Notes under the pieces: generated by a model
Seen by the model: only the letters and a program-made list of their open reading frames with translations
What the model was told of the DNA's origin: nothing
The model's database searches: none
Source of the DNA: Symbiodinium microadriaticum
Taxonomy: Eukaryota; Sar; Dinophyceae; Suessiales; Symbiodiniaceae
Assembly: GCA_001939145.1 (NCBI GenBank)
Contig: LSRX01000167.1
Span: forward strand, 49,231-113,230
Length of the DNA stretch: 64,000 nt
Direction: 5' to 3'
In this document: positions 10,261-19,784 of the stretch, in pieces
Layout of the letters: the number at the start of each line of letters is the position of its first letter
Numbering within the stretch: the first letter of the stretch is position 1
Position numbers and translations under genes: made by a program

Positions 10261-10879
10261 TTTTTGCTACTCTAAGAGTTTTCATATTGTGATATTATTA
10301 CGCTATGTTGTACTAGTTGGGGGCTACGAATTAGCTAAAGCATTGCGCCTTCCGACAGCACCAGAGCGAACAATCTCCTTAACCCGAAGCCGTGCACTCT
10401 GCAGGCTTTCATACTGGGTGTCACGGATTTCAAGATTCAGACTATCAGACGGGGTTTCAGGGGTTTCAGTGCAGACCTTAGTTTTTGGCCAAGGTGCTGT
10501 CGGGTGCATGGTGTCAGGGTGAATTCTGGTGTTTAGGGTTTAGGGTACATGTTAAATTCTTTGCAGGTGGCCAGAGCCCTTTCTTCATGTTGTCCTTGTT
10601 CCTGTCGCTTCCGTTTTGGGAGCAATATCCTTTATGGGAGCAGAGGCTCGAGGGGCATGCCCCTTACTACCCATATCGTAATATCAACCCCATGGGTCGG
10701 GAATTTTTCGGAATCAGAATGGTTTAGGGTATATGGGGGTTTACGTTGACATGCTTCTTTAGTTGGAAAAGGTGTTCCAGCCCGCGCGGTTTAGGGTTGC
10801 GTTGTTTTTCGGTTTAGGGCTTAGCGTCTGAGGGTGCCTGGGGTTTACTGCGTTGTTGCCACCACGGCGCCATCGGCAG

Positions 10880-10971
10880 GCTTCTACTGTTGGGGTGGCA
10901 CGGAGCCGAACCGCCAGTGTGCACGCGGTGCATTCGCGAACGAAACTGGCATGACGCTCGTCTGTCAATGG
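10880..10971 (+). CDS. Candidate exon of a cysteine-rich GCC2/GCC3-like ectodomain
   Basis: Acceptor ATCGGCAG|G and donor TGG|GTAGAG bracket 92 bases encoding FYCWGGTEPNRQCARGAF then ANETGMTLVC. The pattern FYC-x-G-x-C-x-G-x-F-x(3)-TG-x(4)-C is typical of GCC2/GCC3 (ephrin-receptor-like) repeats in secreted or membrane proteins of protists. An N-glycosylation sequon (NET) fits an extracellular role. It ends in phase 0, matching the candidate exon at 11235. Family assignment is inference from a short stretch. Confidence 0.5.
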
Positions 10972-11234
10972 GTAGAGGTTTAGTTCATCGTTCAGGGGTC
11001 CACTCTAAACCTTAAACCCGCATTGAGGTTATCATGGGCTTAGACGGGGTTGAGGAGTGTTGGGGGAGGGAGATGGCTCAAAGTATGAGTCCGAGTAGTT
11101 GGGACTCTTGGCTAACACCCGACATCCTGGGCCCTATAAGGCAGTACCTAAAAAAACAGAACATGTATTAAGGAAGAAGTGCCCAACACTTCTAAAAAAG
11201 GCTGTTATTCTACATGCTTTTGGGGTTCGGGGAG

Positions 11235-11300
11235 GCTCGTTCAACTTTCGGAGCAAGCTACGCATGTACCACAGAGTGCGGCATTTTGTTTTGTCGTGAA
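11235..11300 (+). CDS. Candidate exon, Cys-rich
   Basis: Acceptor GGGGAG|G, donor GAA|GTAATG. Reads ARSTFGASYACTTECGILFC then RE, in phase with the exon ending at 10971. The same frame stays open to a GC at 11334 (VMEYRCWVHVK), so the end may be later. Confidence 0.35.
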
Positions 11301-11493
11301 GTAATGGAATATCGATGTTGGGTTCATGTCAAGGCCTTTCAACTCAAAGCCCGAAGCCGTACGGTCTAACCTGCATGGTCGAGCTTCTGCGAGAGCTCCA
11401 TCAGGGAGTGGATTGCGATGCCCTCCACGGATGTGTCGATGAACTTCAACGCACTGCATTTACCCGAAGCTCTGCACACAGTCGACCGGGAGC

Positions 11494-11631
11494 ATGAGGA
11501 AGAATATGTACAGGAAGCTGTGCCGCAAGATCAAGCACACTGCGGTGAGCATAGTCAAGTCATGCGTGAACTCCGACGAAGGGAAGCAGGCCCTCTCTTC
11601 TGTTTTGATGTACAGTCGCAGCCTTAGCTGA
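11494..11631 (+). CDS. Small unassigned open frame, 45 codons
   Basis: ATG at 11494 to TGA at 11629. Starts MRKNMYRKLCRKIKHTAVSI and ends LMYSRSLS; basic and Cys-containing. All three + frames are partly open between 11315 and 11630 and the minus strand is open too, so the true frame is uncertain. No family recognised. Confidence 0.2.
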   Translation: MRKNMYRKLCRKIKHTAVSIVKSCVNSDEGKQALSSVLMYSRSLS

Positions 11632-11689
11632 AATCCTTGAGCAACACGACAAAACCCGGCTTCCCTCACGCCCAAACCGAATCCCTACC

Positions 11690-12010
11690 GCCATGCGCCC
11701 AAAGCCCTACTCCCGGATCCTAAACCCCTAAAGCCCTAAGCCCTACACCCCAAAACCCCAAACTTTTCAACCCTAAACCCGAAAGCCCTGCACGCTAACA
11801 GCTCTCAGCCCTACCCCAACTGAAGCCAAGCCGCCGAAGCCGACTCCCGAAGCCCAAACCCCAGCCAAAAACCCTGAAGAAACGCGACACTCCCGACCTC
11901 CGAAACTCGCATCCCCAAGCCTCCAAACTCCAAGACCAAAGCACTAACCACCACACCCCTAAACCCTAAACACCACGCCCCTTGACCCTAAACCCAGAAG
12001 CCCCCAAAAC
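11690..12010. repeat. Degenerate CCCTAAA/CCCGAAGCC array
   Basis: About 300 bases of diverged C-strand telomere-like units (CCCTAAA, CCCCAAA, CCCGAAG) with no intact coding frame. Confidence 0.7.
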
Positions 12011-12108
12011 CCCAAACTTCCCGAAACCCACAGCACTTATCTCCGAATCCCGGAGACGAAACCCTAAAGCCGTAAACCCGGAAACCCCCAAGGTCTTTAA
12101 GGCCTACC

Positions 12109-12174
12109 CATAGGTAGTTCCTTTTGTGGTTTACATTTACAATCCTATAAGGTAATCCCAAAAAGGAACTACTT
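12109..12174. repeat. Inverted-repeat element, family A
   Basis: Arms GGTAGTTCCTTTTgTGGTTta ... taaTCCCAAAAAGGAACTACtt pair with each other. Other copies lie at 13464-13545 and 39901-39985, with a half copy at 53520-53570. A single N at 12175 truncates the right edge. Confidence 0.7.
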
Positions 12175-12557
12175 NCCACGAAGGGCCCTGTTTTGTAGGG
12201 GGTGGGTCTACGCAGACCCTAAACCCTAAACCCCAAACCCTAAACCCCAAACCCCAAACCCTAAATCCCAAACCCTTAAGTCAGTGGGGTTGTCAAGCTT
12301 GCTTGCTTCCGCTTGGCATGAAGACTGCAACCCCCGAACACCCTTGAACACTAAGCCCTGAACTCGAATCCTAACTTTCACTGAGTCCTCAGCCATGAAC
12401 CCCTCAATCCTGAGATGCACTCCAACAATCCGCAACCCTGAACCCGTCACTCCTATGGTCCAGAAATTCCTCAACCCTGAGCCGGACTTCGCGGCTGCGG
12501 CAGGTGAAGCTGAATGCGCTCTGCATGCGCATCGCCAAGCCCGGCTCCCAAGAGCCA

Positions 12558-12650
12558 ACTGAAAGGGCGGTGGTGGTAAGATATAGTTTAGGGTTTGGGG
12601 TATAGGGTTGAGGGCTGAAGGTTTAGGGCCTACTGAAAGGGTGGTGGCGG
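12558..12650. repeat. TTTAGGG-like array bounded by 19-bp direct repeats
   Basis: Left copy 12558-12576 and right copy 12632-12650 (ACTGAAAGGGyGGTGGyGG, two mismatches) enclose about 55 bases of TTTAGGG-derived sequence. The arrangement suggests insertion with target duplication. Confidence 0.65.
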
Positions 12651-12879
12651 TGGAGGGGCCTAAAGACCCTTAGCCGTCACAGAGACCTTACACAAGCAAT
12701 CTAGGGGCGTGGCCAGTTTCCAATACTGCAGCATCTTTCGTAGAAAAAATACCCCCACAATCCGGTTTTGCATAACTGTTACTCCCCCCTCCATTACCTT
12801 TCAGGGATGCTCTTCGTACAGGAGCCCCACACCCCGAGACCCCCCATCCTCCCAGACTCTAAGTTCTGAGCCCCTAACC

Positions 12880-13180
12880 TAAACCCTAAACCCTAAACCC
12901 TAAACCCTAAACCCTAAACCCTAAACCCTAAGACCCTAAACGCAAAACGCAAACCCCTAAGACCCCTAAATCCTAGGGCCCTACGACCCGAGACCCTAAA
13001 CCAGAAGCCCCTAAGCCCTAAACCCTAAGACCCTAAGACCCTAGACCCTAAACCCTAAACCCCTGAACCCTAAACCCCTAAGACCCTAAACCTCCAAGAC
13101 CCTAAACCTTAAACCCCAAAGACCCTAAACCTCCAAGACCCTAAACCTTAATCCCCTAAGACCCTAAGCCAGCAAGACCC
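12880..13180. repeat. CCCTAAA array, partly perfect
   Basis: About seven perfect CCCTAAA units near 12885-12935 followed by diverged units, including a repeated AAGACCCTAAACCTcC block. C-strand orientation. Confidence 0.9.
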
Positions 13181-13185
13181 TAAGA

Positions 13186-13258
13186 GCTCAATCTCGAGGA
13201 GACCTCTGCAGAAGGGTGAGACAGTCTATGACACGCAGCAGCTGGGCGTCGGCAAGGC
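13186..13258 (+). CDS. Coding-like island
   Basis: Reads GETVYDTQQLGVGKARVN after CTCTGCAG. Bounded by CCCTAAA arrays upstream and an N at 13313 downstream. Possible exon of the same + gene as 10880 and 13641; no family recognised. Confidence 0.3.
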
Positions 13259-13463
13259 GAGGGTCAACTAATAAGCAAATAATTATAAGTAAAGACAAAA
13301 CAAAGCTATATANCTTAGGGGCCTATGGATAAGCCCTAAACCGTAGTGGAGTTGAGGGTTTGGGGTTTGGGGTTCAGGGTTTCGGGTTTGGGGTCTAGGG
13401 GCTTAAACTTAGGGGTTTAGGGTTTAGGGCAACCTAAACTCTACGATCTCAGCCCGTACCTAT

Positions 13464-13545
13464 AGTCTCTATTGTAGTTCCTTTTCTTGGTTTAACCAAT
13501 TCTATATTGAGGATCCGAAAAGGCAACCACAAAAAAGAACTACAA
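13464..13545. repeat. Inverted-repeat element, family A
   Basis: TCTCTATTGTAGTTCCTTTT ... AAAAAGAACTACAATGGAGA: terminal arms of about 22 bp. It sits between two CCCTAAA blocks. Confidence 0.75.
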
Positions 13546-13640
13546 TGGAGAATATAGCTAAGCCTAAACCCTAAACCCTAAACTCTACGATCTATAATCC
13601 CTAAGCCTAAACCCTAAACCCTAAACCCTGTCCGTCCCAG

Positions 13641-13683
13641 GGTGAACTGCACTCTCTGCCCCTTTGGCAGCTTCGCCGCCGAA
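13641..13683 (+). CDS. Candidate exon, GCC2/GCC3-like Cys motif
   Basis: Acceptor TCCCAG|G and donor GAA|GTGACT enclose VNCTLCPFGSFAAE. The C-x2-C-P-x-G-x-F/Y-A/S pattern is the same domain type as 10880-10971, supporting one cysteine-rich + gene across 8.3-13.7 kb with repeat-filled introns. Confidence 0.45.
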
Positions 13684-13719
13684 GTGACTCGACCCAAGCC
13701 TATATTTCATACTGGGTTT

Positions 13720-14635
13720 TAGGGGTCTTAGGGCTTCAGGGTTTTAGGGTTGGGTTTAGGGTTTTAGGGTGTTTTGGGGTTTTTGGGCAATTTTAGGGCT
13801 TCACGGTTTTAGGGTTTTTGGGTTTAGGGTTTTAGTTTAGGGTTGGGGGTTTTAGCGTTAAGGGTCAAGGCTTGGGCTAAAGGGGGTTTAGACTGGTATA
13901 AGCCCAACGGGTCATGAATAATGTACCGTTGTGTCTAATGGGGCTTGTGGAAGTCCGGCAGGAACACAGTCGTAGCGAATGTGGGGAGCATAGGGATCAG
14001 GATTTAGGCTGTAGGATGCCTGCATGATCAGGGATGTTAGTGTTCAGGACTAGGGTTCGAAGGTCCAGTCTCTGGGAGCTACACGTTAGGCTTTAGGGTG
14101 CAGGTTAAGGATTTGGGGTTTAAGGTTCAGGTTTAGATTTAGGGTTTAGGGTTCAGGTTTAGGATTTAGGGTTTAGGGTTCAGGTTAAGGGTTTAGGGTC
14201 TGGAGAGTCCAACAGATTTGAGGTAGGCTCCTCGCACTTGGTCCTTGGAGGGTTGAAAGACCAGGACCCTTTAAGTACTTTTAAACAGGGGTATATGGTC
14301 CCAAGTTAAGGGTATTTGGGGTCTAGTAGAGGGTAGATGGAGGGTCTAGGTAGATTTGGGCCGCCGCGCGGCCAAGTCTACTCATTGGACCGTCTAGGTC
14401 CTCTAGTAAAGACTCCCTCAGCCCTTCAAATGTGACCTCGATGTCAACCCTAAACCGCGTAAGCCCGAAGCGCACAATGTAGGGGCCTTAATAATCAGAA
14501 TTTTGGGGGTTCCTTACTTGAATTACAAGACGCCTGAACCCTGATCCCTCGAACTGCCTTGGCTGGAGGTCGGCTCTGCTTCGTGCAGCGCTTGCCTATC
14601 AGGTGCGGTTGAAGGGTTTAGGTTGGATACTGCCC
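13720..14635. other. TTTAGGG-rich stretch with little else
   Basis: Degenerate G-strand arrays at 13720-13880 and 14090-14205. One coding-like island at 14545-14600 (open in two + frames, followed by GTGCGG). Part of a family H element near 14483-14520. Confidence 0.4.
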
Positions 14636-14740
14636 TCACTCAGTATGAGTTGAGCAATATTCATAATACAGGCATATAAGGCCCTTAATAGTAGCCGTAC
14701 TATAGACTGTGACTTTATGGGGGCAGTACCCAAGGTTTAG
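14636..14740. repeat. Inverted-repeat element, family J
   Basis: CTGCCCTCACTCAGTATGAGTTG ... ACTTTATGGGGGCAGTACCCAAGG. Copies at 19529-19712 (with family I nested) and 24948-25022 share the CTGCCCCCAC/GGGGGCAG ends. Confidence 0.6.
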
Positions 14741-15083
14741 TAGGGTTGCAAGCTATGAGATGAGATTCTCAAGGGCCTTTTGGGCTGAGGTGTACCCAAA
14801 GGGTCCAAAGGACCTGATAATTAGGTACTTGGTTTACGGATAATGGTTTTGTAGTTGAGTATTTGGGAGAGTGTATGATTATTAGGACTTGACGGAAGCA
14901 GGTTGAGATGAGGTTTCATCACAGCTTAAATCTGTGAACTTGAAAGGTAATGTTCCTTGCTTTTCATTCATCACAGTCATCACTCAATTGCTCAGTGCCA
15001 GCTTTGACCGGACCTGCAGCAGTTTGGCTCTGTCGATCGCTTGTACGTCCCGTTTACATTCACATCGAACGCTTGCAGTGGAG

Positions 15084-16187
15084 ATGTGTGCAAGATGGCG
15101 CAGCTCGAGTGCGTGCTGCCGGCTTGTGCCCAAGCTATGGCCCAAGTACAACCTCGACACAGGTGAGCAACGGCTTGCTGTTCTTTGCACTGTCGTCTAC
15201 CTGCTTGTTGCGGCACTCTGGGGCTGGGATCAGTATCGGCTCGTCCAGTATTCCACGGAGCATCCAACTTTCAGCTATAATGAGGGATCTTTCGCCGACG
15301 AGGTGATGCCACAGTTCAACATTACAATCATTCCTCTCACTAACTTCAACAGACAAAAGTACAACTGCCACATGGGCAGATCCCAGTTCCAAATCTACTT
15401 CGTTGGCGGCAATCGAAGTGTTTACATTGATACAGACCAACTCCCTATAGATCATTTGAAGTGGCACGATTTTGGAGGGGACTCCGTTCATACAGGGCTC
15501 TATTATACCGTCCTGCCTCTACCATTCCGCTTCGCCTTCCGGAGACGGTCTGCGGGGGCTGTGGAAAGCTACCAAATATTGAATGATTGGTGGCTGCAAG
15601 GCCAAAAGTGCTTTGATGGCTCCTTCCAGCCGACAGAGTGCCCCCGAGAGTCCTCGCGGGTGGACTTCTACTACACCTTTCATCAGAATGTCGAGAACGA
15701 CACTGCGCATTGCATGCCGGACATCCGCGATCTCTTCTTGACCTCAGCTGACGCAAGAGAGGTGCTTGAGAAGGCCACTGCGTCGATGACCTTTGATTTG
15801 GTCGCCTCTCCAGGGAGCATCGTGCCGATTCTTGCAAGGTCCTTCAGGGGTGGGATGTTCATCCCAGCAAATCCTACACCTGACAGGGGGTGCCGCACCG
15901 TTCTGCCAGTGTCAAGTGTCGAGACCAACAGGTTGGGTAAAATAACACGTGGAACGGACTTCGAAGAGTCGATGCAAGCAACAGTTCAAGGGGTGTCATT
16001 TGAACCAGTAGAAGGCTTCTGTGGCATGACAATGATCCCTCTGACAAAGAAGACGGCCACCTACTACGCACAGTACGGCCCACTGGACGCACTGACCCAT
16101 TGGTTCACGGTCATGCACGCATGCTTAGCAGTCGTCTTCTGCCTCTTCAAGTCTTCGCCAATGGTTCCCTATTATTACAGACACTAG
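15084..16187 (+). CDS. Hypothetical two-pass membrane protein, 367 aa, intronless
   Basis: An uninterrupted frame from ATG 15084 to TAG 16185. The frame extends upstream to a GTG at 14934, but those 50 residues have no ATG and look untranslated. A short basic N-terminus precedes a membrane segment at about residues 31-48 (LAVLCTVVYLLVAALWGW). Then comes an ectodomain of about 285 residues with several Cys and three N-glycosylation sequons (NIT, NRS, NDT), and a second membrane segment about 338-355 ending in KSSPMVPYYYRH. This suggests both ends in the cytosol with a large lumenal or extracellular loop. I do not recognise the family. It contrasts with neighbours split into tiny exons, so it could be a long exon or a retrocopy. 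Confidence 0.65.
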   Translation: MCARWRSSSACCRLVPKLWPKYNLDTGEQRLAVLCTVVYLLVAALWGWDQYRLVQYSTEHPTFSYNEGSFADEVMPQFNITIIPLTNFNRQKYNCHMGRSQFQIYFVGGNRSVYIDTDQLPIDHLKWHDFGGDSVHTGLYYTVLPLPFRFAFRRRSAGAVESYQILNDWWLQGQKCFDGSFQPTECPRESSRVDFYYTFHQNVENDTAHCMPDIRDLFLTSADAREVLEKATASMTFDLVASPGSIVPILARSFRGGMFIPANPTPDRGCRTVLPVSSVETNRLGKITRGTDFEESMQATVQGVSFEPVEGFCGMTMIPLTKKTATYYAQYGPLDALTHWFTVMHACLAVVFCLFKSSPMVPYYYRH

Positions 16188-16313
16188 GTGGCAGTTTAAG
16201 AAACCTTAAAATTTCCCTTATGGTTCTTGTAGAGGTACCTATTCATAAATACTTTTCAGGGCCCCCAAAACTAGAACCCAGGACAGGGGCGCTGGGCCGA
16301 CGCCTACCGAAAG

Positions 16314-16391
16314 TTACTTGACGGTGCTGCGCAGCGTGATCTCGAGCTCCAGGGCATCGAAGATCCTGGCCACATGTCTCCTCCCGGGCTC
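16314..16391 (-). CDS. Candidate terminal exon on the minus strand
   Basis: On the minus strand GACATGAG|GAG opens 25 codons, EPGRRHVARIFDALELEITL then RSTVK, ending in TAA (16316-16314). Helical, with balanced charge. A second minus-strand island at about 16545-16655 (DDEDLWSGASGAVLRFC) may be the preceding exon, but the phases do not obviously join. Family unknown. Confidence 0.4.
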   Translation of the reverse strand, partial: EPGRRHVARIFDALELEITLRSTVK

Positions 16392-16429
16392 CTCATGTCA
16401 GAGACATCGGAGACTGCACCCTGATAACG

Positions 16430-18190
16430 GAGTTAGGGTTTAGGGAGTTTAGGGTTTAGGGAGTTTGGGGTTTAGGGTGTAGAGGGTTTAGGAGCTTAGG
16501 TTTTAAAGCAGCTGTTGTTGGACAGGTCGCTGACTGGAAAATCACTTTGTTGTGAGGAGCGGGCCTAGTTCCCTGTGCTCCAAAGCCGTCCCATCAAGCC
16601 CGCAGAACCTCAGCACCGCCCCAGACGCTCCTGACCATAAGTCTTCATCGTCCGGGTTTGTTCAGGTCTTGGGGCATTCGAGGCCCAGGGTAAATGCCCC
16701 TACGATGAGCCTTGGGTTGGATCAGAGGTTCGGTGTTTGGGCTTCGGCTTGATGAAAGGGTCGGAAGAAATTAGCAAGACCATCTCATAGGGCTCCACGC
16801 GTTGTTATGACTATAGCCTATAGCGCAAAAAGAAAACCGTATTCCACTTGTCAAAGGCCGTATACTGAAGGGTTTGGGGCGGGAAGGTTCGGCGTCATCC
16901 CTAGCATTCCCCCTAGGAGGAACCTTTTGTCACAAGGTTTGAATAACTAGTGATGTTAATGTTCCCACGTAGTCTAAGCCTCAAAGCCCCTCTGATTTTT
17001 AAGCCCTAAACCCTAAACCCCAAACCCTAAACCCTAAATCCTAAACCCTATCTCTACGAAGCTTTGGGGATTGGGTGTCCATGGCTTCGGGGGTTGCAAG
17101 TCAACTTTCAGATTCTCGGGCTCTAAGCATTCATATAGACCCAAGTCCCTTGGACGGCCCACCACAGCGCTGCAGCAACAGTGAACAAAACCCTAAAGGC
17201 CCGAAATCCCCGACCCCGAACCCCAAACCCTGCAGCCTAAACCTAAACCCTACTGAGAAACCTAGATTTTAAGCGAGTCAGGGAACTGCAAAAGGCTCCA
17301 TTCTGAGGGTCTTCTTAAGATCTAGCACTATACGGACCTTTCGTTAGCATAGGGTTCGGGGGTATGTTATACTATCGTTATTAGAAGGAACCCACAAGTA
17401 TGTAGACTAATAGCCTTTTGTAGGAACCCGTGTTTTTTTTTTTGCTGTAGTTGCTTTATGTTGGTTTTTGTTGTCGTTGCGCGGACCCAGGAAGCCAGTG
17501 AGTGAGTGAGCCCCGGTTCCCGCAACGACAGCAAAAAATAAAACGCGNTGGGCAGTTGAGGGTTTCAGCATTTAGGTTTAGACCAACCCTAAACCTTAAA
17601 CCCCAAACTGGAAGCCCGAAGCCGCAAACCCTAACCCGTTCCCAAAGCCCCAAATCGAAACTTCTAGGAGTCTCATCGACAAGGTATGTCTCCCTAGAGA
17701 TGGGTTTAGCGGGCTCAGCGAATAGGGTTTTCAGCACGAGGTTTGGGTTTCGCATTCAAGGTCTCGAGCGGTTAAAAGGTGCTTTGCTTGCGATCCCCCC
17801 TGAAAAAAATGAAAGGTGTGTGTTGGGCTTGGGGACTAGATCCTGTAACTTTCGTTCGTAGGGTTTCCAACCATCGAACCCGTAGCACTGCTTAATTATG
17901 CTGATACTATACTCTAGACTCATGGTTTCCTTTCAATGTGCTTCATCACCCTAAACCCTAAACCCTAAACCCTAAACCCTATGTCCCCCTATGCGCCTCT
18001 GTGGGCGCCATGACGTGGTCCAAGCCCGGAATGTGATCGACAGCTGGGACTCAAACAGAGGGTATATAGGGCTTTTTATAAGGGGATAGGGTTTAGGGTT
18101 CATAGGATTTTATAGGGCTTCTATAGGGCTTCTTATAAGGGGATAGGGTTTAGGGTTCATAGGGTTTTATTGGGCTTGTAGGGGTTGTAG
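16430..18190. other. Mixed telomere-like arrays and coding-like islands
   Basis: Short TTTAGGG (16435-16505) and CCCTAAA (16990-17050, 17945-17982) arrays. A 17-bp inverted repeat TTTTTGyTGTCGTTGCG lies at 17465-17535, beside an N at 17548. Coding-like + islands at 17072-17180 (MASGVASQLSDSRALSIHID) and 17990-18057 (RHDVVQARNVIDSWDSNRG). 18061-18175 is a tandem of two units of about 57 bp (GGGCTT(T/C)TTATAAGGGGATAGGG...). Confidence 0.4.
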
Positions 18191-18199
18191 GGTTTGCAG

Positions 18200-18300
18200 T
18201 GGACCCTGTCCATTGCCTTCATCATTGCGGTCACGGCGCCGCAAGAGACTTCGGGCACAGCAGTTGCGCCCGTGGTGGAGCGTGAAGAAAATCTGCCATG
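18200..18300 (+). CDS. Candidate exon with a membrane-like segment
   Basis: Follows GGTTTGCAG. Reads WTLSIAFIIAVTAPQE then TSGTAVAPVVEREENLP to a TGA; the first part is hydrophobic enough for a membrane helix. Donor not clear. The next island (18342-18400, VFMQADDKGAEGVDADDL) resembles a degenerate EF-hand. Together they could belong to a channel-type gene, but this is speculative. Confidence 0.3.
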
Positions 18301-19005
18301 ATGAGTATACCAGACTATGACTTTCCGCAACGATAGCCAGCGAAGGTTTTCATGCAAGCCGATGACAAGGGTGCTGAAGGGGTGGATGCCGATGATCTCA
18401 AAGATTCGATCTCAGGATCTCCAGGATGCTTCGGAATATGCTCGAGAGCAGAGTGCAACTCCACGCGAGCTTCATGATTACATCAGGAAGCCATGTAGTA
18501 AGCGCCGTAGTTAAAGCCGGGTCGCTAATGGTTTGCTGTTCGCAGTCTTTGGACGCTACTCTAGAGCTGCGGCGAAGTAGCAGTTGAATACTTCCTGATA
18601 GCCCTGTTCCCATATGCCTAAAACACTACTCTACATGTTATCAACGCCCCTATCATGAAGCCGTTTGTTATGCTTTGTACTACTAAGTCGCCAAACCTTT
18701 ATATAGACCTAACTATTGACTTAATTGAGGGTGGGTCGTAGGCTGACAGTAGTTTTTGATGCTAAGGTCCGGGTGGAGGACCAAAAACTTCCACAGCCCA
18801 ACTCTCAGCCCCCCAAACCTCAGCCCCTATAAACCCTAACCCCAAACTGGCCCTGAACCCTAAACCGCCAAGTACATCCCAAGCCCGGAACACTAAAACA
18901 CCCCCTTTCCCAAATGCACTCACAGCGCCTATGAATGCAGAATCCGACTGGCTACCAAGCTACAGTTCGCTTGCCGTGCGGGACCTTGGCTTTTGGGTTC
19001 GTAGA

Positions 19006-19108
19006 GTCTCCAATATCCCTTAATTAAGGAATATACGTTGAATCATATTAGGGATCCTACTATAATTTAAGGAATATTCCTTAATTAAGGATATTGGAGT
19101 CTCTGGGT
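19006..19108. repeat. Inverted-repeat element, family F
   Basis: Ends AGAGTCTCCAATATCCcTTAATTAAGGAAT ... TCCTTAATTAAGGATATTGGAGTCTCT. A second copy at 59903-60003 is about 85-90% identical by eye. GGGTTC flanks this copy on both sides, a possible 6-bp target duplication. A coding-like island (APMNAESDWLPSYSSLAV) lies just upstream at about 18925-18985. Confidence 0.8.
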
Positions 19109-19125
19109 TCTAAGGGTTGCGCTAA

Positions 19126-19288
19126 GCTGACTGGTCCTTAGTAGGGAATGGGGGAGTGGAGGGTTGCGCTAAGGTGACTGGTCCTTAGTAGGGAATGGGG
19201 GAGTGGGTTTTTGGGACTACTATTGGGGACCTTAAGGGACTATATCATAGGGATCCATGGCCCCATTCCCTACTAAGAACCAGGGATT
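19126..19288. repeat. Hairpin element with duplicated left arm
   Basis: CTGGTCCTTAGTAGGGAATGGGG occurs twice in tandem (about 19130 and 19177) and pairs with CCCCATTCCCTACTAAGAACCAG at about 19261-19284. Confidence 0.65.
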
Positions 19289-19528
19289 AAGGGTTCCATA
19301 CCATTCGAGGTTGGTATAGAGGTCAATAGGGTTTATATGGTTTCAGAAGGGTTCTAATGGATTTTCTAGGGTATTCCTAGTAGGCGTCATAGGGTTTGAC
19401 CAGGGTTTTCATAAGGGAGTCCCTAAGCCCTAAACCCTAAACCCTGAACCCTAATTCACGGGGTTGCGATGAGAGGATCATACGGTCTTGGAGGCTGATC
19501 TCGGACCGATGGTCGATGTTGGATGCTG

Positions 19529-19712
19529 CCCCCACTCAGTAACAGTTGTGTAATACGGTTGATGGTATAGATCCTGCATCTTACGCAGAAATAGGAATAT
19601 ACCATAATTCCCATAGCTTAGGGTCCTTTAGGCAATGCAGGATCTATACAAGGCCCTTGATAGTAGCCCTATGACAGACTCTTACTGTATGGGGGCAGTA
19701 CCCAAGGTCGAT
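19529..19712. repeat. Family J element with a family I element nested inside
   Basis: Outer arms CTGCCCCCACTCAGTAACAGTTG and TGTATGGGGGCAGTACCCAAGG match 14636-14740. The inside CGGTTGATGGTATAGATCCTGCAT...ATGCAGGATCTATA matches the family I elements at 44132 and 50394. Confidence 0.6.
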
Positions 19713-19784
19713 GGCCTATCAGTGGACTCTCGGACTTAGTATGAGGGAAGCCTCCCGCCCAGGCCTTAAGATTAGAGCTTGGGT

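Noticed and set aside
10289-10522. Opposed frames of 77 and 61 codons
   Set aside because: The minus reading (QYESLQSARLRVKEIVRSG) is somewhat protein-like, but there are no splice signals and the + strand is equally open, so it is left uncalled.
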